Shown piece after piece: positions 16,085 through 25,500 of a stretch of 64,000 nucleotides of DNA. A model generated the notes under the pieces. The model was not told the DNA's origin and did no database searches. It saw nothing but the letters and a program-made list of their open reading frames with translations. Numbering within the stretch: position 1 is the stretch's first letter; each line of letters begins with the position of its first letter. The position numbers were made by a program, and so were the translations under genes. This DNA is from an uncultured Paracoccaceae bacterium (GTDB lineage: Bacteria > Pseudomonadota > Alphaproteobacteria > Rhodobacterales > Rhodobacteraceae): positions 47,920 through 111,919 of the forward strand of contig CALSNT010000014.1 of NCBI GenBank assembly GCA_943787785.1. Direction: 5' to 3'.

Positions 16085-16996
16085 CTACAGCATCAACTGA
16101 TAACTCGCCGGAACGTAGGCAAATCCATCGCCCGCCGCCTCGACATATCCCACAGCCGGGAATGGCAGGTGATAGCCGACCAGCGGAATGCGATCGGTCG
16201 CGACCATGCCCAGCAACTTGCGCCGGGTGGCGGCGGCGGCGGCCTTGTCCATGTCGAAGCGCACCTCCCAATCCGGGCGTTCCAGCGACCAGACTGCGTG
16301 GTTGGCGGTGTCGGCAATCAGCAGCAGCTGCTTGCCGGCACTTTCGATCATATAGGCCATGTGCCCCGGAGTGTGGCCGTGCGCGGCCACGGCCGTGATA
16401 CCCGAAGCAACAGAACCGCCATCGCCCAGGAACTGGAACTTGTCGGCCAGCGGGCGGACTTTGCCCTCGAAATTGTCATTTGCAGCCCCGGCCCAGTGAT
16501 CGAACTCGATCTGTCCGGTGACATACCCCGCCCCAGCAAACGTCTCACCATCGTCGCCGGACAACCCACCAATGTGGTCACCGTGCATGTGTGTGATGAC
16601 CACGGTGTCGATATCGCCCGGCGCATAACCTGCAGCACCAAGGGCGGCAGTGATGCCGCCAGGGTTTAACCCTGTGTCAAACAAGATTTTTGACTCTCCG
16701 GTATCCACCAGCGTTGGCGTAAAGAAAAACTGCGAATTGTCGCTGGGCAGGAAGGCCACCTTGGACACCGCGTTGAATTCCTCGTCCGGGACGTTCAACC
16801 CGAAAATCGTATGGGGGTCCGGGACCGCCCGTGATCCGGCCAGAAGCGTCACAACCTTGAAATCCCCAAGGTTATGGACGCGGTGAGTCGGCAATGCGCT
16901 TGCCTCGGCGTGCCCCGCGGCCAGCGTCGGCGTCGCGGTTGCAGCAAATGGCAGTACGGCAGCGCTGCTCAGCGCCTGACGTCGTGTGAGTTTCAT
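16085..16996 (-). CDS. Tat-exported metallo-beta-lactamase-fold hydrolase
   Basis: 303 residues from ATG 16996. The Tat signal starts KLTRRQALSSAAVLPFAA. The metal site THMHGDHIGG (HxHxDH) is intact, followed by AHGHTPGHMAYM and the later IADTANH. This is a periplasmic zinc hydrolase; substrates in such exported MBL proteins include lactones and other esters. Single gene, no partner. Confidence 0.88.
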   Translation of the reverse strand: MKLTRRQALSSAAVLPFAATATPTLAAGHAEASALPTHRVHNLGDFKVVTLLAGSRAVPDPHTIFGLNVPDEEFNAVSKVAFLPSDNSQFFFTPTLVDTGESKILFDTGLNPGGITAALGAAGYAPGDIDTVVITHMHGDHIGGLSGDDGETFAGAGYVTGQIEFDHWAGAANDNFEGKVRPLADKFQFLGDGGSVASGITAVAAHGHTPGHMAYMIESAGKQLLLIADTANHAVWSLERPDWEVRFDMDKAAAAATRRKLLGMVATDRIPLVGYHLPFPAVGYVEAAGDGFAYVPASYQLML

Positions 16997-17126
16997 GGCG
17001 GACCTCCGGAGTTGGTTGTTGCGCCCACAACCATAGGGCGTCCGACCTCGCGGTCTAGTCACAGCGCGGTGATGTGTGAGCCTGCGCACAGCTCGGTCCA
17101 GCAAAACGCACAGGTCTTCGCTGTCC

Positions 17127-17513
17127 TCATTCCCACCAGCGATCAATCGCAGCGATGTCATCGTCCGACCAACCGAAATGATGCGCCAGCTCGTGAACAT
17201 AGACATGCGCAACCAGCTCGGCCAGAGAGACCGTCCCCCGGTCCGCCAGCTCGGCCAATATCGCCTGACGAAACAGCCAAATCGTATCTGGCCCATGCGG
17301 TTGGTCCGACACCGACTTCTGGGTCAGCGGGATGCCGTCATACAGACCCGTCAGCTCCAGCGGGTCGCCAATTCCGACCTCCGCCAGAATGTCGCGCGGG
17401 GCCAGATCCTCGACCCGCAGGGCCACCTCTCGCGCCGCGGCGCGGTAGGCGTCCGGTAATCCATCCCTCGCCCTCAAGGCCAACACATGCATCTCATCAA
17501 GGCTCGCATCCAT
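17127..17513 (-). CDS. Zincin-like metallopeptidase (DUF1025 type)
   Basis: 128 residues from ATG 17513. The HExxH motif is VHELAHHFGWSDDDI near the C-terminus, and LTGLYDGIPLTQKS is typical for this family of small cytosolic putative proteases. The start overlaps the region upstream of the divergent gltX. Activity of the family is unproven. Confidence 0.85.
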   Translation of the reverse strand: MDASLDEMHVLALRARDGLPDAYRAAAREVALRVEDLAPRDILAEVGIGDPLELTGLYDGIPLTQKSVSDQPHGPDTIWLFRQAILAELADRGTVSLAELVAHVYVHELAHHFGWSDDDIAAIDRWWE

Positions 17514-17574
17514 GCCCCCGATATGGACATGTTTGCGCGCCTGTGAAAGAGCATCGCGCCAAGGAGTTCGCCTG

Positions 17575-18897
17575 ATGACCACAACTCGTTTCGCCCCCTC
17601 GCCCACCGGATTCATCCACGTCGGCAACCTGCGCACGGCGCTGATGAACTGGATGATTGCCCGCAAGGCCGGTGGCACTTTTGTCTTGCGGTTGGACGAC
17701 ACCGACCCGGAACGGTCGACCCGAACCTACGCCGACGCCATTCAGGAAGACCTGGAATGGCTGGGCCTGACATGGGACCGGATAGAGCGCCAGTCGGACC
17801 GCCTCGACCGCTACGCGGCGGCAGCCGAAGAGATGCGCGCCAGTGGGCGGCTGTATGAGGCCTTCGAGACCCCGACCGAACTTGACCTGAAGCGCAAGAA
17901 GCTACTGAACATGCACCGTCCGCCGGTCTACGACCGCGCCGCACTGGCCCTCAGCGAGGCTGAAAAGGACGCCCTGCGCGCGGATCGCGGCAACGGTGTC
18001 TGGCGCTTCAAGCTGGATCAGGAACGGATCGAGTGGACGGACGGCATCCTCGGCGATATCTCGATTGATGCGGCCAGCGTCAGTGACCCGGTGCTGATCC
18101 GCGCCGACGGGCAGGTGCTCTATACGATTGCCAGTGTGGTCGACGACACCGAAATGGGCGTGACCCATGTGGTGCGCGGCTCGGACCATGTGACCAATAC
18201 CGCAACGCAAATTCAGATTATGGCCGCCCTTGGTTATGATCATCCGGCCTTTGCGCACCATTCGCTGCTGACCGGCCCGCAGGGTGAGGCGCTGAGCAAA
18301 CGGCTCGGCACGTTGGCGCTGCGCGATCTGCGTGAGGCAGGCATTCAGCCGATGGCGCTGCTGAGCCTGATGGCGCGGCTGGGCTCGTCCGATCCTGTGG
18401 AGTTGCGCGGCTCGCATGAGGAGTTGATCGAGGGATTTGACCTCAGCCATTTCGGGGCCGCGCCAACCAAATTTGACGCGGAAGATCTGAAGCCGCTGAC
18501 CGCGCGGCATCTGGCCGGATTGCCGCTGGAGGCAGTGGCCGATGACGTGCGCGCCGCCGGGGTGCCGGATGCGCTGGCCGGGCAGTTCTGGACCGTGGTG
18601 CGTGAGAATATTGACACTTTGGCTGATCTGCCGGGGTGGTGGTCGGTGTTTGCCGATGGGGCGACAACCGCGCCCGAGGCGGAGGACGCGGAGTTCGTGC
18701 GCGATGCGATTGGGTTGCTGGGTCAGCCGCCCTATGGACCGGAGACGTGGTCGGAGTGGACCTCGGCCGCCAAGGAGGCCTCAGGGCGGAAAGGACGCGG
18801 GTTGTTTGCCCCGTTGCGGCGCGCTGTGACCGGGCGAGATCGTGGGCCGGAAATGGCGGATGTGATGCCGCTGTTGCAGGTTAAGCCGCGCGGCTGA
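17575..18897 (+). CDS. gltX: Glutamyl-tRNA synthetase
   Basis: 440 residues from ATG 17575 (MTTTRFAPSPTGFIHVGN). The class I signature HVGN replaces the classical HIGH, and LSKRLGT is the KMSKS loop. Short GltX forms of about 440 residues co-exist with a longer GltX in many alphaproteobacteria, so this may be a second copy that also charges tRNA-Gln in an indirect pathway; only one copy is in this window. The 3' end overlaps the convergent MFS gene by 17 nt. Confidence 0.94.
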   Translation: MTTTRFAPSPTGFIHVGNLRTALMNWMIARKAGGTFVLRLDDTDPERSTRTYADAIQEDLEWLGLTWDRIERQSDRLDRYAAAAEEMRASGRLYEAFETPTELDLKRKKLLNMHRPPVYDRAALALSEAEKDALRADRGNGVWRFKLDQERIEWTDGILGDISIDAASVSDPVLIRADGQVLYTIASVVDDTEMGVTHVVRGSDHVTNTATQIQIMAALGYDHPAFAHHSLLTGPQGEALSKRLGTLALRDLREAGIQPMALLSLMARLGSSDPVELRGSHEELIEGFDLSHFGAAPTKFDAEDLKPLTARHLAGLPLEAVADDVRAAGVPDALAGQFWTVVRENIDTLADLPGWWSVFADGATTAPEAEDAEFVRDAIGLLGQPPYGPETWSEWTSAAKEASGRKGRGLFAPLRRAVTGRDRGPEMADVMPLLQVKPRG

Positions 18898-20053
18898 TAC
18901 CGCTCTGGAATAGTGCCAACACCGCTGCGGCCGAGAGCACCGCAAGTGCGGCGGCGGTCAGTAAGGCAATCTGATAAGTGCCGCTGAGATCAAAAAGGGC
19001 TCCGGCGAGTGAAGGTGCGAACAGTCCTGCAGCCCCCCAGGCCGTGAACACCCGCCCATAGATGCGCGGGCTTTCTGCCATGCCGAACAGTTTGGCGATT
19101 ACAGCGGGATAGGCGGCAATGGTGCCGCCATAGGCAAATCCAGCGGCGGCAAGCAGCGGAATGGCGGAACCCGGCCCCGCAATCGCGCCAAGCGTCAGAA
19201 CCGTTCCCGCTGTCACAAGGGCCAGACAGGTCAGCACCGCCGCCGGTTTTGCCCGGTCGGTCAGCCGACCTGCCACGAGGCTGCCCAATAGGTTTGCGAC
19301 CGCGATTGCGGCAGGTGAGACCCAGATCGGACCCGTGAACCCGGCCCCGGTCGCGATCCCGGTGGCGTGGCCGATTGTCATTAGTCCGGCTGCAACTCCT
19401 GCTCCGTAACCGATCCAGAGAAGGGCAAACGTTGTTGGCGTGACTTTTGTCTGGGCTGAGGGCTCCGGTGACTGCGTAAACTTGGCTTTTGAGGCGCGCA
19501 GTAAGATGGCACAGACCCCGCCTGCGAATATCAGGACCGCCGCGAGACCGATCATTGCGGCGGTAAATCCTCCGAGCGTCAGTGCAACAACAAACAGGGG
19601 TGGCGCGACCCCTGCCCCTAGCGCGTAGGCGGCGGTGACGACGCCCATGGCGAACCCGGCGCGGCCCGGATTGGCCTGTGCAGCGAGTTGGAGGCCAAAG
19701 CCGTAGCCTAGCCCATTGGCCGCGCCGAACAGCAATGAATAGCCCAACCAGACCAACGACAGCGACGGGGCGAACCCGGCAATAAGCGCTCCGGTTGCCG
19801 CCAAACTACAGACGCCGAGAACAAACACTGATGCCGCCCAGCGCGCGTAGATGCGGTGCCCGAACAGGACGGCGAGGGTCAGAAAGCCCAATGCCAGAGA
19901 GTAGGTCAGCGAGACCGCGCCTCGGGAGGCTGCAAACGCCTGTTCCAGCGGGTCGAGAAACACCGAGAATGCATGGACCGACCCCAGGACGGCGGCCAGA
20001 ACCGATGCGGCGAGCATAACCTTGGTCCCGTGATGTCGCGGCTGTTGGGTCAT
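18881..20053 (-). CDS. MFS transporter, oxalate/formate-antiporter-like
   Basis: 390 residues with about 12 hydrophobic segments. The first helix pair is VMLAASVLAAVLGSVHAFSV, and the family loop GAANGLGYGFGLQLAAQ between helices 4 and 5 resembles OFA-type MFS proteins, as does RIYGRVFTAWGAAGLFAP. Substrate unknown. Divergent from the MATE gene with 120 bp between. Confidence 0.8.
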   Translation of the reverse strand: MTQQPRHHGTKVMLAASVLAAVLGSVHAFSVFLDPLEQAFAASRGAVSLTYSLALGFLTLAVLFGHRIYARWAASVFVLGVCSLAATGALIAGFAPSLSLVWLGYSLLFGAANGLGYGFGLQLAAQANPGRAGFAMGVVTAAYALGAGVAPPLFVVALTLGGFTAAMIGLAAVLIFAGGVCAILLRASKAKFTQSPEPSAQTKVTPTTFALLWIGYGAGVAAGLMTIGHATGIATGAGFTGPIWVSPAAIAVANLLGSLVAGRLTDRAKPAAVLTCLALVTAGTVLTLGAIAGPGSAIPLLAAAGFAYGGTIAAYPAVIAKLFGMAESPRIYGRVFTAWGAAGLFAPSLAGALFDLSGTYQIALLTAAALAVLSAAAVLALFQSGISRAA

Positions 20054-20173
20054 GCGAGATCTGCTTTTGCGGAGGGCGGTGTGGCACCAGGTGATTTAAG
20101 TCGGGTGATTGAACCTGGCAGCGTAATACTCCAATCTGGCGCAACCAGAGGTTTCCTGCAACAAGGCACCGGA

Positions 20174-21568
20174 TTGAGCGAGCAGGCAAAATTCCTCGAC
20201 GGGTCGTTGATGCGCCACATCACGGTGATGTCGCTGACGTCCTCAGTCGGGTTGATGGCGGTGTTTCTGGTCGATTTCATCGACATGATTTTCATCTCGA
20301 TGCTGGGCAAAGCGGAATTGGCAGCCGCCATCGGCTATGCCGGAGCGATCCTGTTTTTCACGACGTCTTTCGGGATCGGTATGGCCATTGCCGCAGGGGC
20401 GCTGGTAGCGCGTACATTAGGAGCAGGCGACGCAGAACTGGCGCGTCGGAGGGCCACCAACGTACTGATCTATGGCGTTGTCTTTGGGTCGATTTTTGCG
20501 GCCATTGTCTGGATCTATGTCCCGGAGCTGGCGACTCTGATGGGGGCCAGCGGCCCGACGTTGGACCTTGCCACGTCTTACCTCAGGATAATTGTACCTT
20601 CGCTGCCTTTCCTGATCACCGGCATGGTGGGCGGCGCGATCTTGCGAGCTCACGGGGATGCGCGCCGAGCAATGATGGCAACCGTCTGGGGCGGGTTGGT
20701 GAACGCAGTTCTGGACCCGATCCTGATTTTCGGGCTGGACATGGAACTGACGGGTGCAGCGCTTGCCAGCGTTGCCGCGCGCATCGCCATTGCCGCGACC
20801 GCCTTGCTGCCGATCATCCGCCATTATGGCGGGATCGCGCGGCCCTCCGGCGCTGAATTGACCCGCGACCTGACGCCGGTTTTCGCAATTGCCGGACCGG
20901 CCATCCTGACCCAGTTGGCGACGCCGATCGGACAAGCTTATGTGACGCGTTCCATGGCGGAATATGGCGAAGATGCGGTCGCTGGCATGGCCATCGTGGC
21001 GCGTATAACGCCGGTGGCGTTCGGGGTAACATTTGCGCTCTCCGGGGCCATCGGGCCGATCATCGGGCAGAACTTCGGGGCCGGTTTGCATGACCGGGTG
21101 AGAGGGGCGTTTCGCGATGGGTTGATCTTCACAGCCGTGGTGGTTGTTCTGGTCTCGGCCCTGCTTTTTGCCCTGCGATGGCCGCTGGCCGGCCTGTTCA
21201 ACGCAGACGGTCTTACCCGGGATTTGGTGTTCCTGTTCGCCGGGCCACTGGCGCTGATGTTCTTCTTCAACGGCATGCTGTTCGTCTCGAACGCGGCGTT
21301 CAACAATCTCGGCCATCCGTTCTATTCGACATGGCTAAACTGGGGCCGGCACACCCTTGGGACAATCCCCACCGCCCTGATCGGAGGCTGGTATCTTGGC
21401 GCGCAGGGCATTCTGATCGGGCAAGCTGTCGGTGGATTGATCTTTGGCGTCTGGGCGTTTTGGCTGGCCGGCCGCGTCATGGAGCGCGCTGCCGTAGTTG
21501 GTCCCGTTCAACCGGACAGTTTCAGCCGACAAGCGCGGCTGATGTCGTTGCTGCATTTGAGGCGTTAG
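20174..21568 (+). CDS. MATE family efflux transporter
   Basis: 464 residues from TTG 20174, which has AAGG about 8 nt upstream; ATG 20210 is the alternative. Twelve membrane segments. The repeated MATE halves are visible as SLTSSVGLMAVFLVDFIDM and later FAIAGPAILTQLATPIGQ, and FGVTFALSGAIGPIIGQNFGA. It exports drugs or cationic metabolites using Na+ or H+. Open frame upstream of 20174 lies in antisense to the MFS gene and is not coding. Confidence 0.88.
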   Translation: MSEQAKFLDGSLMRHITVMSLTSSVGLMAVFLVDFIDMIFISMLGKAELAAAIGYAGAILFFTTSFGIGMAIAAGALVARTLGAGDAELARRRATNVLIYGVVFGSIFAAIVWIYVPELATLMGASGPTLDLATSYLRIIVPSLPFLITGMVGGAILRAHGDARRAMMATVWGGLVNAVLDPILIFGLDMELTGAALASVAARIAIAATALLPIIRHYGGIARPSGAELTRDLTPVFAIAGPAILTQLATPIGQAYVTRSMAEYGEDAVAGMAIVARITPVAFGVTFALSGAIGPIIGQNFGAGLHDRVRGAFRDGLIFTAVVVVLVSALLFALRWPLAGLFNADGLTRDLVFLFAGPLALMFFFNGMLFVSNAAFNNLGHPFYSTWLNWGRHTLGTIPTALIGGWYLGAQGILIGQAVGGLIFGVWAFWLAGRVMERAAVVGPVQPDSFSRQARLMSLLHLRR

Positions 21569-21580
21569 TCCGACATCACT

Positions 21581-22465
21581 TCAACGTTTTGCGAACGACG
21601 CACGCAGATGGTCAGCCGCCGCGCAAACCGGAGGGCTGACATTCTCACCCACGACCAACCCCAGCGCGTAGTCCGGCAGCGGCGGCAGCCCACATTTCGG
21701 ACGCGCCTCAACGATTTGCGCGTCAAGAGAGCTGATCGGGATCGGCGCGATAGCCAAATCGGCGAGGATCGCGGCGCGTTGGCCCGAGATATGCGCGCTT
21801 TGGAAGGCGATGCGGTATGCTCGGTTCTGTTCTTCCAGCCCGTCAATCCCGGCCTTGCGCCAAACGCAACTTTCCTCCCAGACACTGACCGGTAACGGAT
21901 CCTGCTCCGCCGCAACCCCACCCGCCAGTGTCGCCCAAACCAACTGCTCGCGCATCAGGACTTCGATTTCGTCAACGCCGTCGATATTCGAGTCACACGT
22001 GATCATTGCCAGGTCCAACTGACCTTTGCGCACCATATCGACCATGCGGGCCGACCCTTCGACGACCACATTGACCGTCACACAAGGGTGCGTGTCGGCG
22101 AAACGGCGCAACATTGGCGGCAGCAGGCGTTCGGCGGCATCGTCGGGCGCGCCCAGATGCACTTCGCCTTGCAGGTCCGGCGTAACGAACCGCGCTACAA
22201 CTTCGCGATTCAAGGCAAGCAAGCGGCGGCCATGTTCAACCAAAAGCTCTCCGTCCCGCGTCGGGGTCACGGCGCGGCTGTCGCGGATGAACACCGGGCG
22301 GCCCAATAAATCCTCGATCTTCTTGACCTGCATTGAAATCGCCGAGGGCGTGCGCCCCAACACATCCGCCGCAGCCGAGAAATTCCCCGCCTCGGTGATC
22401 GCGACCATGGTGCGCAACAGGTCCAGATCCAGCAGCGGCAGGCGGGGTTCGGCTGGGGCATTCAT
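21581..22465 (-). CDS. LysR family transcriptional regulator
   Basis: 294 residues. The winged HTH is at residues about 11-70 (LLRTMVAITEAGNFSAAADV, then RTPSAISMQVKKIEDLLG). The effector domain follows. It is divergent from the DUF1127 gene, with a 108-bp spacer that holds AT-rich imperfect repeats (TTGATTGACAGTCAA), a likely LysR box, so it probably controls that gene and itself. Confidence 0.92.
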   Translation of the reverse strand: MNAPAEPRLPLLDLDLLRTMVAITEAGNFSAAADVLGRTPSAISMQVKKIEDLLGRPVFIRDSRAVTPTRDGELLVEHGRRLLALNREVVARFVTPDLQGEVHLGAPDDAAERLLPPMLRRFADTHPCVTVNVVVEGSARMVDMVRKGQLDLAMITCDSNIDGVDEIEVLMREQLVWATLAGGVAAEQDPLPVSVWEESCVWRKAGIDGLEEQNRAYRIAFQSAHISGQRAAILADLAIAPIPISSLDAQIVEARPKCGLPPLPDYALGLVVGENVSPPVCAAADHLRASFAKR

Positions 22466-22573
22466 ATCTCGTCTCCGGCAATGTCAACAAATCTGACAGT
22501 TACAATCAATACTATTCGTTTGATTGACAGTCAACCCGTGGGCAATGTCATCCCATAGAGAAGGAGACACGAG

Positions 22574-22813
22574 ATGACCTGCACCACCATCACACCAATT
22601 GCCCCGGCCACGCGCAATCCCTTTGCTGGCCTGATCCAGCGCTATGAGGAATGGAATAACCGGCGTGGATTACGCCGGGTTCTGGACCTCGATGATCACA
22701 TTCTGCGCGACATCGGGCTGACCCACAACGACGTGGAAACGGCAATCGCGCGTCGGTTAAGCGAGAACGCCGGAGAGGAATTGATGGCCTCTCGGAATCC
22801 TCATTTACGCTGA
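22574..22813 (+). CDS. DUF1127 small protein
   Basis: 79 residues. The C-terminal half RRVLDLDDHILRDIGLTHNDVE is the DUF1127 signature (Lxx LDDxxLxDIGLxRxD). These small basic proteins bind RNA or affect C1 and phosphate metabolism in alphaproteobacteria. GGAG ribosome site. Likely target of the divergent LysR. Confidence 0.92.
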   Translation: MTCTTITPIAPATRNPFAGLIQRYEEWNNRRGLRRVLDLDDHILRDIGLTHNDVETAIARRLSENAGEELMASRNPHLR

Positions 22814-22861
22814 TGCGGCTGTGCGCGCGCGACCTTGATCCGCTGGCTGGTCCAGTGGGCC

Positions 22862-23665
22862 CTAATGCAGGTCCGCGCGCGCCCTTTCGCATTCCACTGC
22901 CCACGCGGCGACGTATTTCTGCAGCCGCGCCGCGTCCTTTGGATCGCGGCTGTTGAGGAACGGTTTGCGTTTGCCGGTAACCATGATGTTCTTGCCGCCA
23001 ATATTGTGCGACATCGTTTCGTATGGGGCAAATCGGGCACATTCAGCCCGCGGCAAATGCACGGAAAGATAGGCATAGTCGCTAGTTTCAAACTGATTTG
23101 TCAGTGTTAGCGACTTAAGCGCGGTCAATGCTGAAAGCGGGCGCAATCCGCCACTTTGCACGGCCAGATTGGTCATCCGCAACTCTTCAAGCCAGCGCAA
23201 TCCAGACAGCGGCTCCAATGTTTGCGCACGGTTCTTGTTCCACATCCCGCCGGAAAATTCGAGTGCGCGCAATTGCGACAGATCGGTAAGCGGCGTAAGG
23301 TCGCCCGCTTTCGGCGTATCGATCAGCGACAGGACTTCGAGCTTTGAGAGGGCCGTCAAAGGCGCAAGATCGCTAAGGCGCGTGGCCCAGTTTATCGCCA
23401 GGTATCGAAGTCGCCCAAGCCGCTGAACGCCGTCGATCGACGTCGCCCGAACCTCTTGGATGCTGAGTGTCCGGACATCGAGGCGCGCCAGCATGGGGGC
23501 AAGCGTCTTGTCATTTACCGAACAGATTGAGGCTGCCGTGCCTGTCAGCGCGTCCTGCCCGGCCGGGTCAACGCGGACGCCGTCCAACAACAACCTGGGG
23601 CGGTCATCTGATGCGTCGTGCCCGGCACGCTCGAATTCGACCTGGGCAACATCGAACAGCGACAT
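22862..23665 (-). CDS. Leucine-rich-repeat protein downstream of nadE
   Basis: 267 residues. Between about 60 and 190 there are five or six internalin-like repeats of about 22 residues (LSDLAPLTALSKLEVLSLID, LTPLTDLSQLRALEFSGG, LEPLSGLRWLEELRMTNL). No signal peptide and no membrane segment, so it is cytosolic, unlike true internalins. The gene starts 3 nt after the nadE stop, hence the two are co-transcribed and probably coupled. The C-terminal 60 residues are charged and without repeats. Role unknown, likely protein binding. Confidence 0.8.
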   Translation of the reverse strand: MSLFDVAQVEFERAGHDASDDRPRLLLDGVRVDPAGQDALTGTAASICSVNDKTLAPMLARLDVRTLSIQEVRATSIDGVQRLGRLRYLAINWATRLSDLAPLTALSKLEVLSLIDTPKAGDLTPLTDLSQLRALEFSGGMWNKNRAQTLEPLSGLRWLEELRMTNLAVQSGGLRPLSALTALKSLTLTNQFETSDYAYLSVHLPRAECARFAPYETMSHNIGGKNIMVTGKRKPFLNSRDPKDAARLQKYVAAWAVECERARADLH

Positions 23666-23668
23666 GGC

Positions 23669-25327
23669 TCAACTGCCGTCCCGCCAGCGGTTCACGATCG
23701 GGTAACGGCGGTCCAGCCAGAAGCTGCGGAACGTTAGACGCGGTCCCGGTGCCGACTGGAAGCGTTTGTATTCGCTGATGTAAATCAGATGCTCGACGCG
23801 TTTCACAACCTCGCGGTCATGGCCCGAGGCGACAACTTCGGCCACGGATTGCTCTTTATCGACCAGCCGCTCGAGAATGTCGTCGAGTACCGGATAGGGC
23901 GGCAGGCTGTCGCTGTCCTTTTGGTCTTCGCGCAGTTCTGCGGTGGGCGGTTTGTCGATCACCTGCGGCGGGATGACCTGCCCTTCGGGCCCTTTCATCC
24001 AGTCGCGGTGATTGGCATTTCGCCAGCGGCAGGTCTCAAACACCCGCATTTTATAAAGGTCTTTCAGCGGGTTATAGCCACCCGACATATCGCCGTAGAT
24101 GGTCGCGTAGCCGACTGCGACCTCGGATTTGTTGCCTGTGGTCAGCAGCATCTCTCCGAACTTGTTCGACAGCGCCATCAAAAGCAGGCCACGCAGGCGC
24201 GACTGGATGTTTTCCTCGGTGACGTCCGGCTTTGTGCCCTCCATCAGCGGAGCCAGCGCCTCGGTTACCGCGGCGCGCGGCCCAGCAATCGACACCGTGT
24301 CCAGCCGACATCCCAGCGCCGACGCAACCTCAGCCGCGTCGTCCAGCGAGCTTTGCGCGGTATACTCTGACGGCATCATCACGCAGCGGACATTTTCCGG
24401 CCCCAGAGCATCCGCAGCAATCACTGCCACCAGCGCTGAATCCACGCCGCCTGACAGACCCAGCAGACACTGTTTGAACCCGGTTTTGGCAAAGTAGTGG
24501 CGCAGGCCGGTAACCATAACACGATAGTCCTGCTCCCAGGCATCGGGGAACACCTCTCGGCGCCCTTCCAGCGCCCGCCAGCCCCCGTCTGTTTCCTCAA
24601 AATCCACGTGTTCGATCACCTCGTCGAACACCGGGAATTTTACCGCCAGCGCGCCGCCAGGGTTCAACACGAAGCTGCCGCCATCAAAGACCTGATCGTC
24701 CTGCCCGCCGATCATGTTGAGATAAACCAGTGGCAGCCCGGTTTCGACCACGCGGGCGACCATTTGAGATTGGCGTACCTCGAACTTGTCGCGGAAATAG
24801 GGCGAGCCATTGGGGATGAATAATATCTCGGCGCCGCTTTCGGCGTGGGCCTCGGCAACTTCCTGATGCCAGGCGTCCTCGCAGATCGGAATGCCCAGAC
24901 GCACGTCGCCGATGCGAACCGGGCCTTGGACCGGGGCGGGTTCAAACAATCGTTTTTCGTCAAACACGGTTTCGTTCGGCAGCCAGCGTTTCAGGACGCG
25001 GTGAATGACCGCACCTCCGCCAAGCAGCCAGTAGGCGTTGAACAATTCTCCGTTCAGTAGTGCCGGGCCACCGACGCCCAGAACGGGACCGTCAGCGCAA
25101 TCCCTGGCCAAAACAAGCATCGTGGCCTCGGCCTCGGAAATGAACTGAGGGCGGCGGATTAAGTCCTGCGTCTGATAGCCAGTGATGTGCATTTCGGACA
25201 TCGCCACCATATCGGCACCCGCATCGCGCCCCACAGCCCAAGCGCGCCGCGCCAATTCGGCGTTTCCGGCCAGATCGCCCACCGTCGGGTTGACCTGCGC
25301 CAGCGTCAGGCGAAATTTATTACTCAT
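23669..25327 (-). CDS. nadE: Glutamine-dependent NAD+ synthase
   Basis: 552 residues. The N-terminal nitrilase-type glutaminase has the Glu (MSEMHITGYQ), Lys (LLKRWLPNETVFDEKR region) and Cys (GIPICEDAWH) triad. The C-terminal synthetase domain has the P-loop LGLSGGVDSALVAVIA. It amidates deamido-NAD+ with glutamine nitrogen. First of two genes; the LRR gene follows directly. Confidence 0.96.
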   Translation of the reverse strand: MSNKFRLTLAQVNPTVGDLAGNAELARRAWAVGRDAGADMVAMSEMHITGYQTQDLIRRPQFISEAEATMLVLARDCADGPVLGVGGPALLNGELFNAYWLLGGGAVIHRVLKRWLPNETVFDEKRLFEPAPVQGPVRIGDVRLGIPICEDAWHQEVAEAHAESGAEILFIPNGSPYFRDKFEVRQSQMVARVVETGLPLVYLNMIGGQDDQVFDGGSFVLNPGGALAVKFPVFDEVIEHVDFEETDGGWRALEGRREVFPDAWEQDYRVMVTGLRHYFAKTGFKQCLLGLSGGVDSALVAVIAADALGPENVRCVMMPSEYTAQSSLDDAAEVASALGCRLDTVSIAGPRAAVTEALAPLMEGTKPDVTEENIQSRLRGLLLMALSNKFGEMLLTTGNKSEVAVGYATIYGDMSGGYNPLKDLYKMRVFETCRWRNANHRDWMKGPEGQVIPPQVIDKPPTAELREDQKDSDSLPPYPVLDDILERLVDKEQSVAEVVASGHDREVVKRVEHLIYISEYKRFQSAPGPRLTFRSFWLDRRYPIVNRWRDGS

Positions 25328-25500
25328 GGTCCAGCCCTCGGTCAGTCTGACTTCGATTTAGCAGAACAGGCGGCAAGGGAAAGCCGTCCACGGCATGGTG
25401 CCGGGAAAACCGTTGCGGGTTAATGGGGGGACGGATAGGCTCAGGCGACTGGGATTCCCTTGGGTGTGATGCGTAAAAGACGGGGTTTAGACGGGGCGAA

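Noticed and set aside
20417..21316. A 299-codon open frame antisense to the MATE transporter
   Set aside because: The composition (many Arg, His, Gln) is typical of a shadow frame; no motif.
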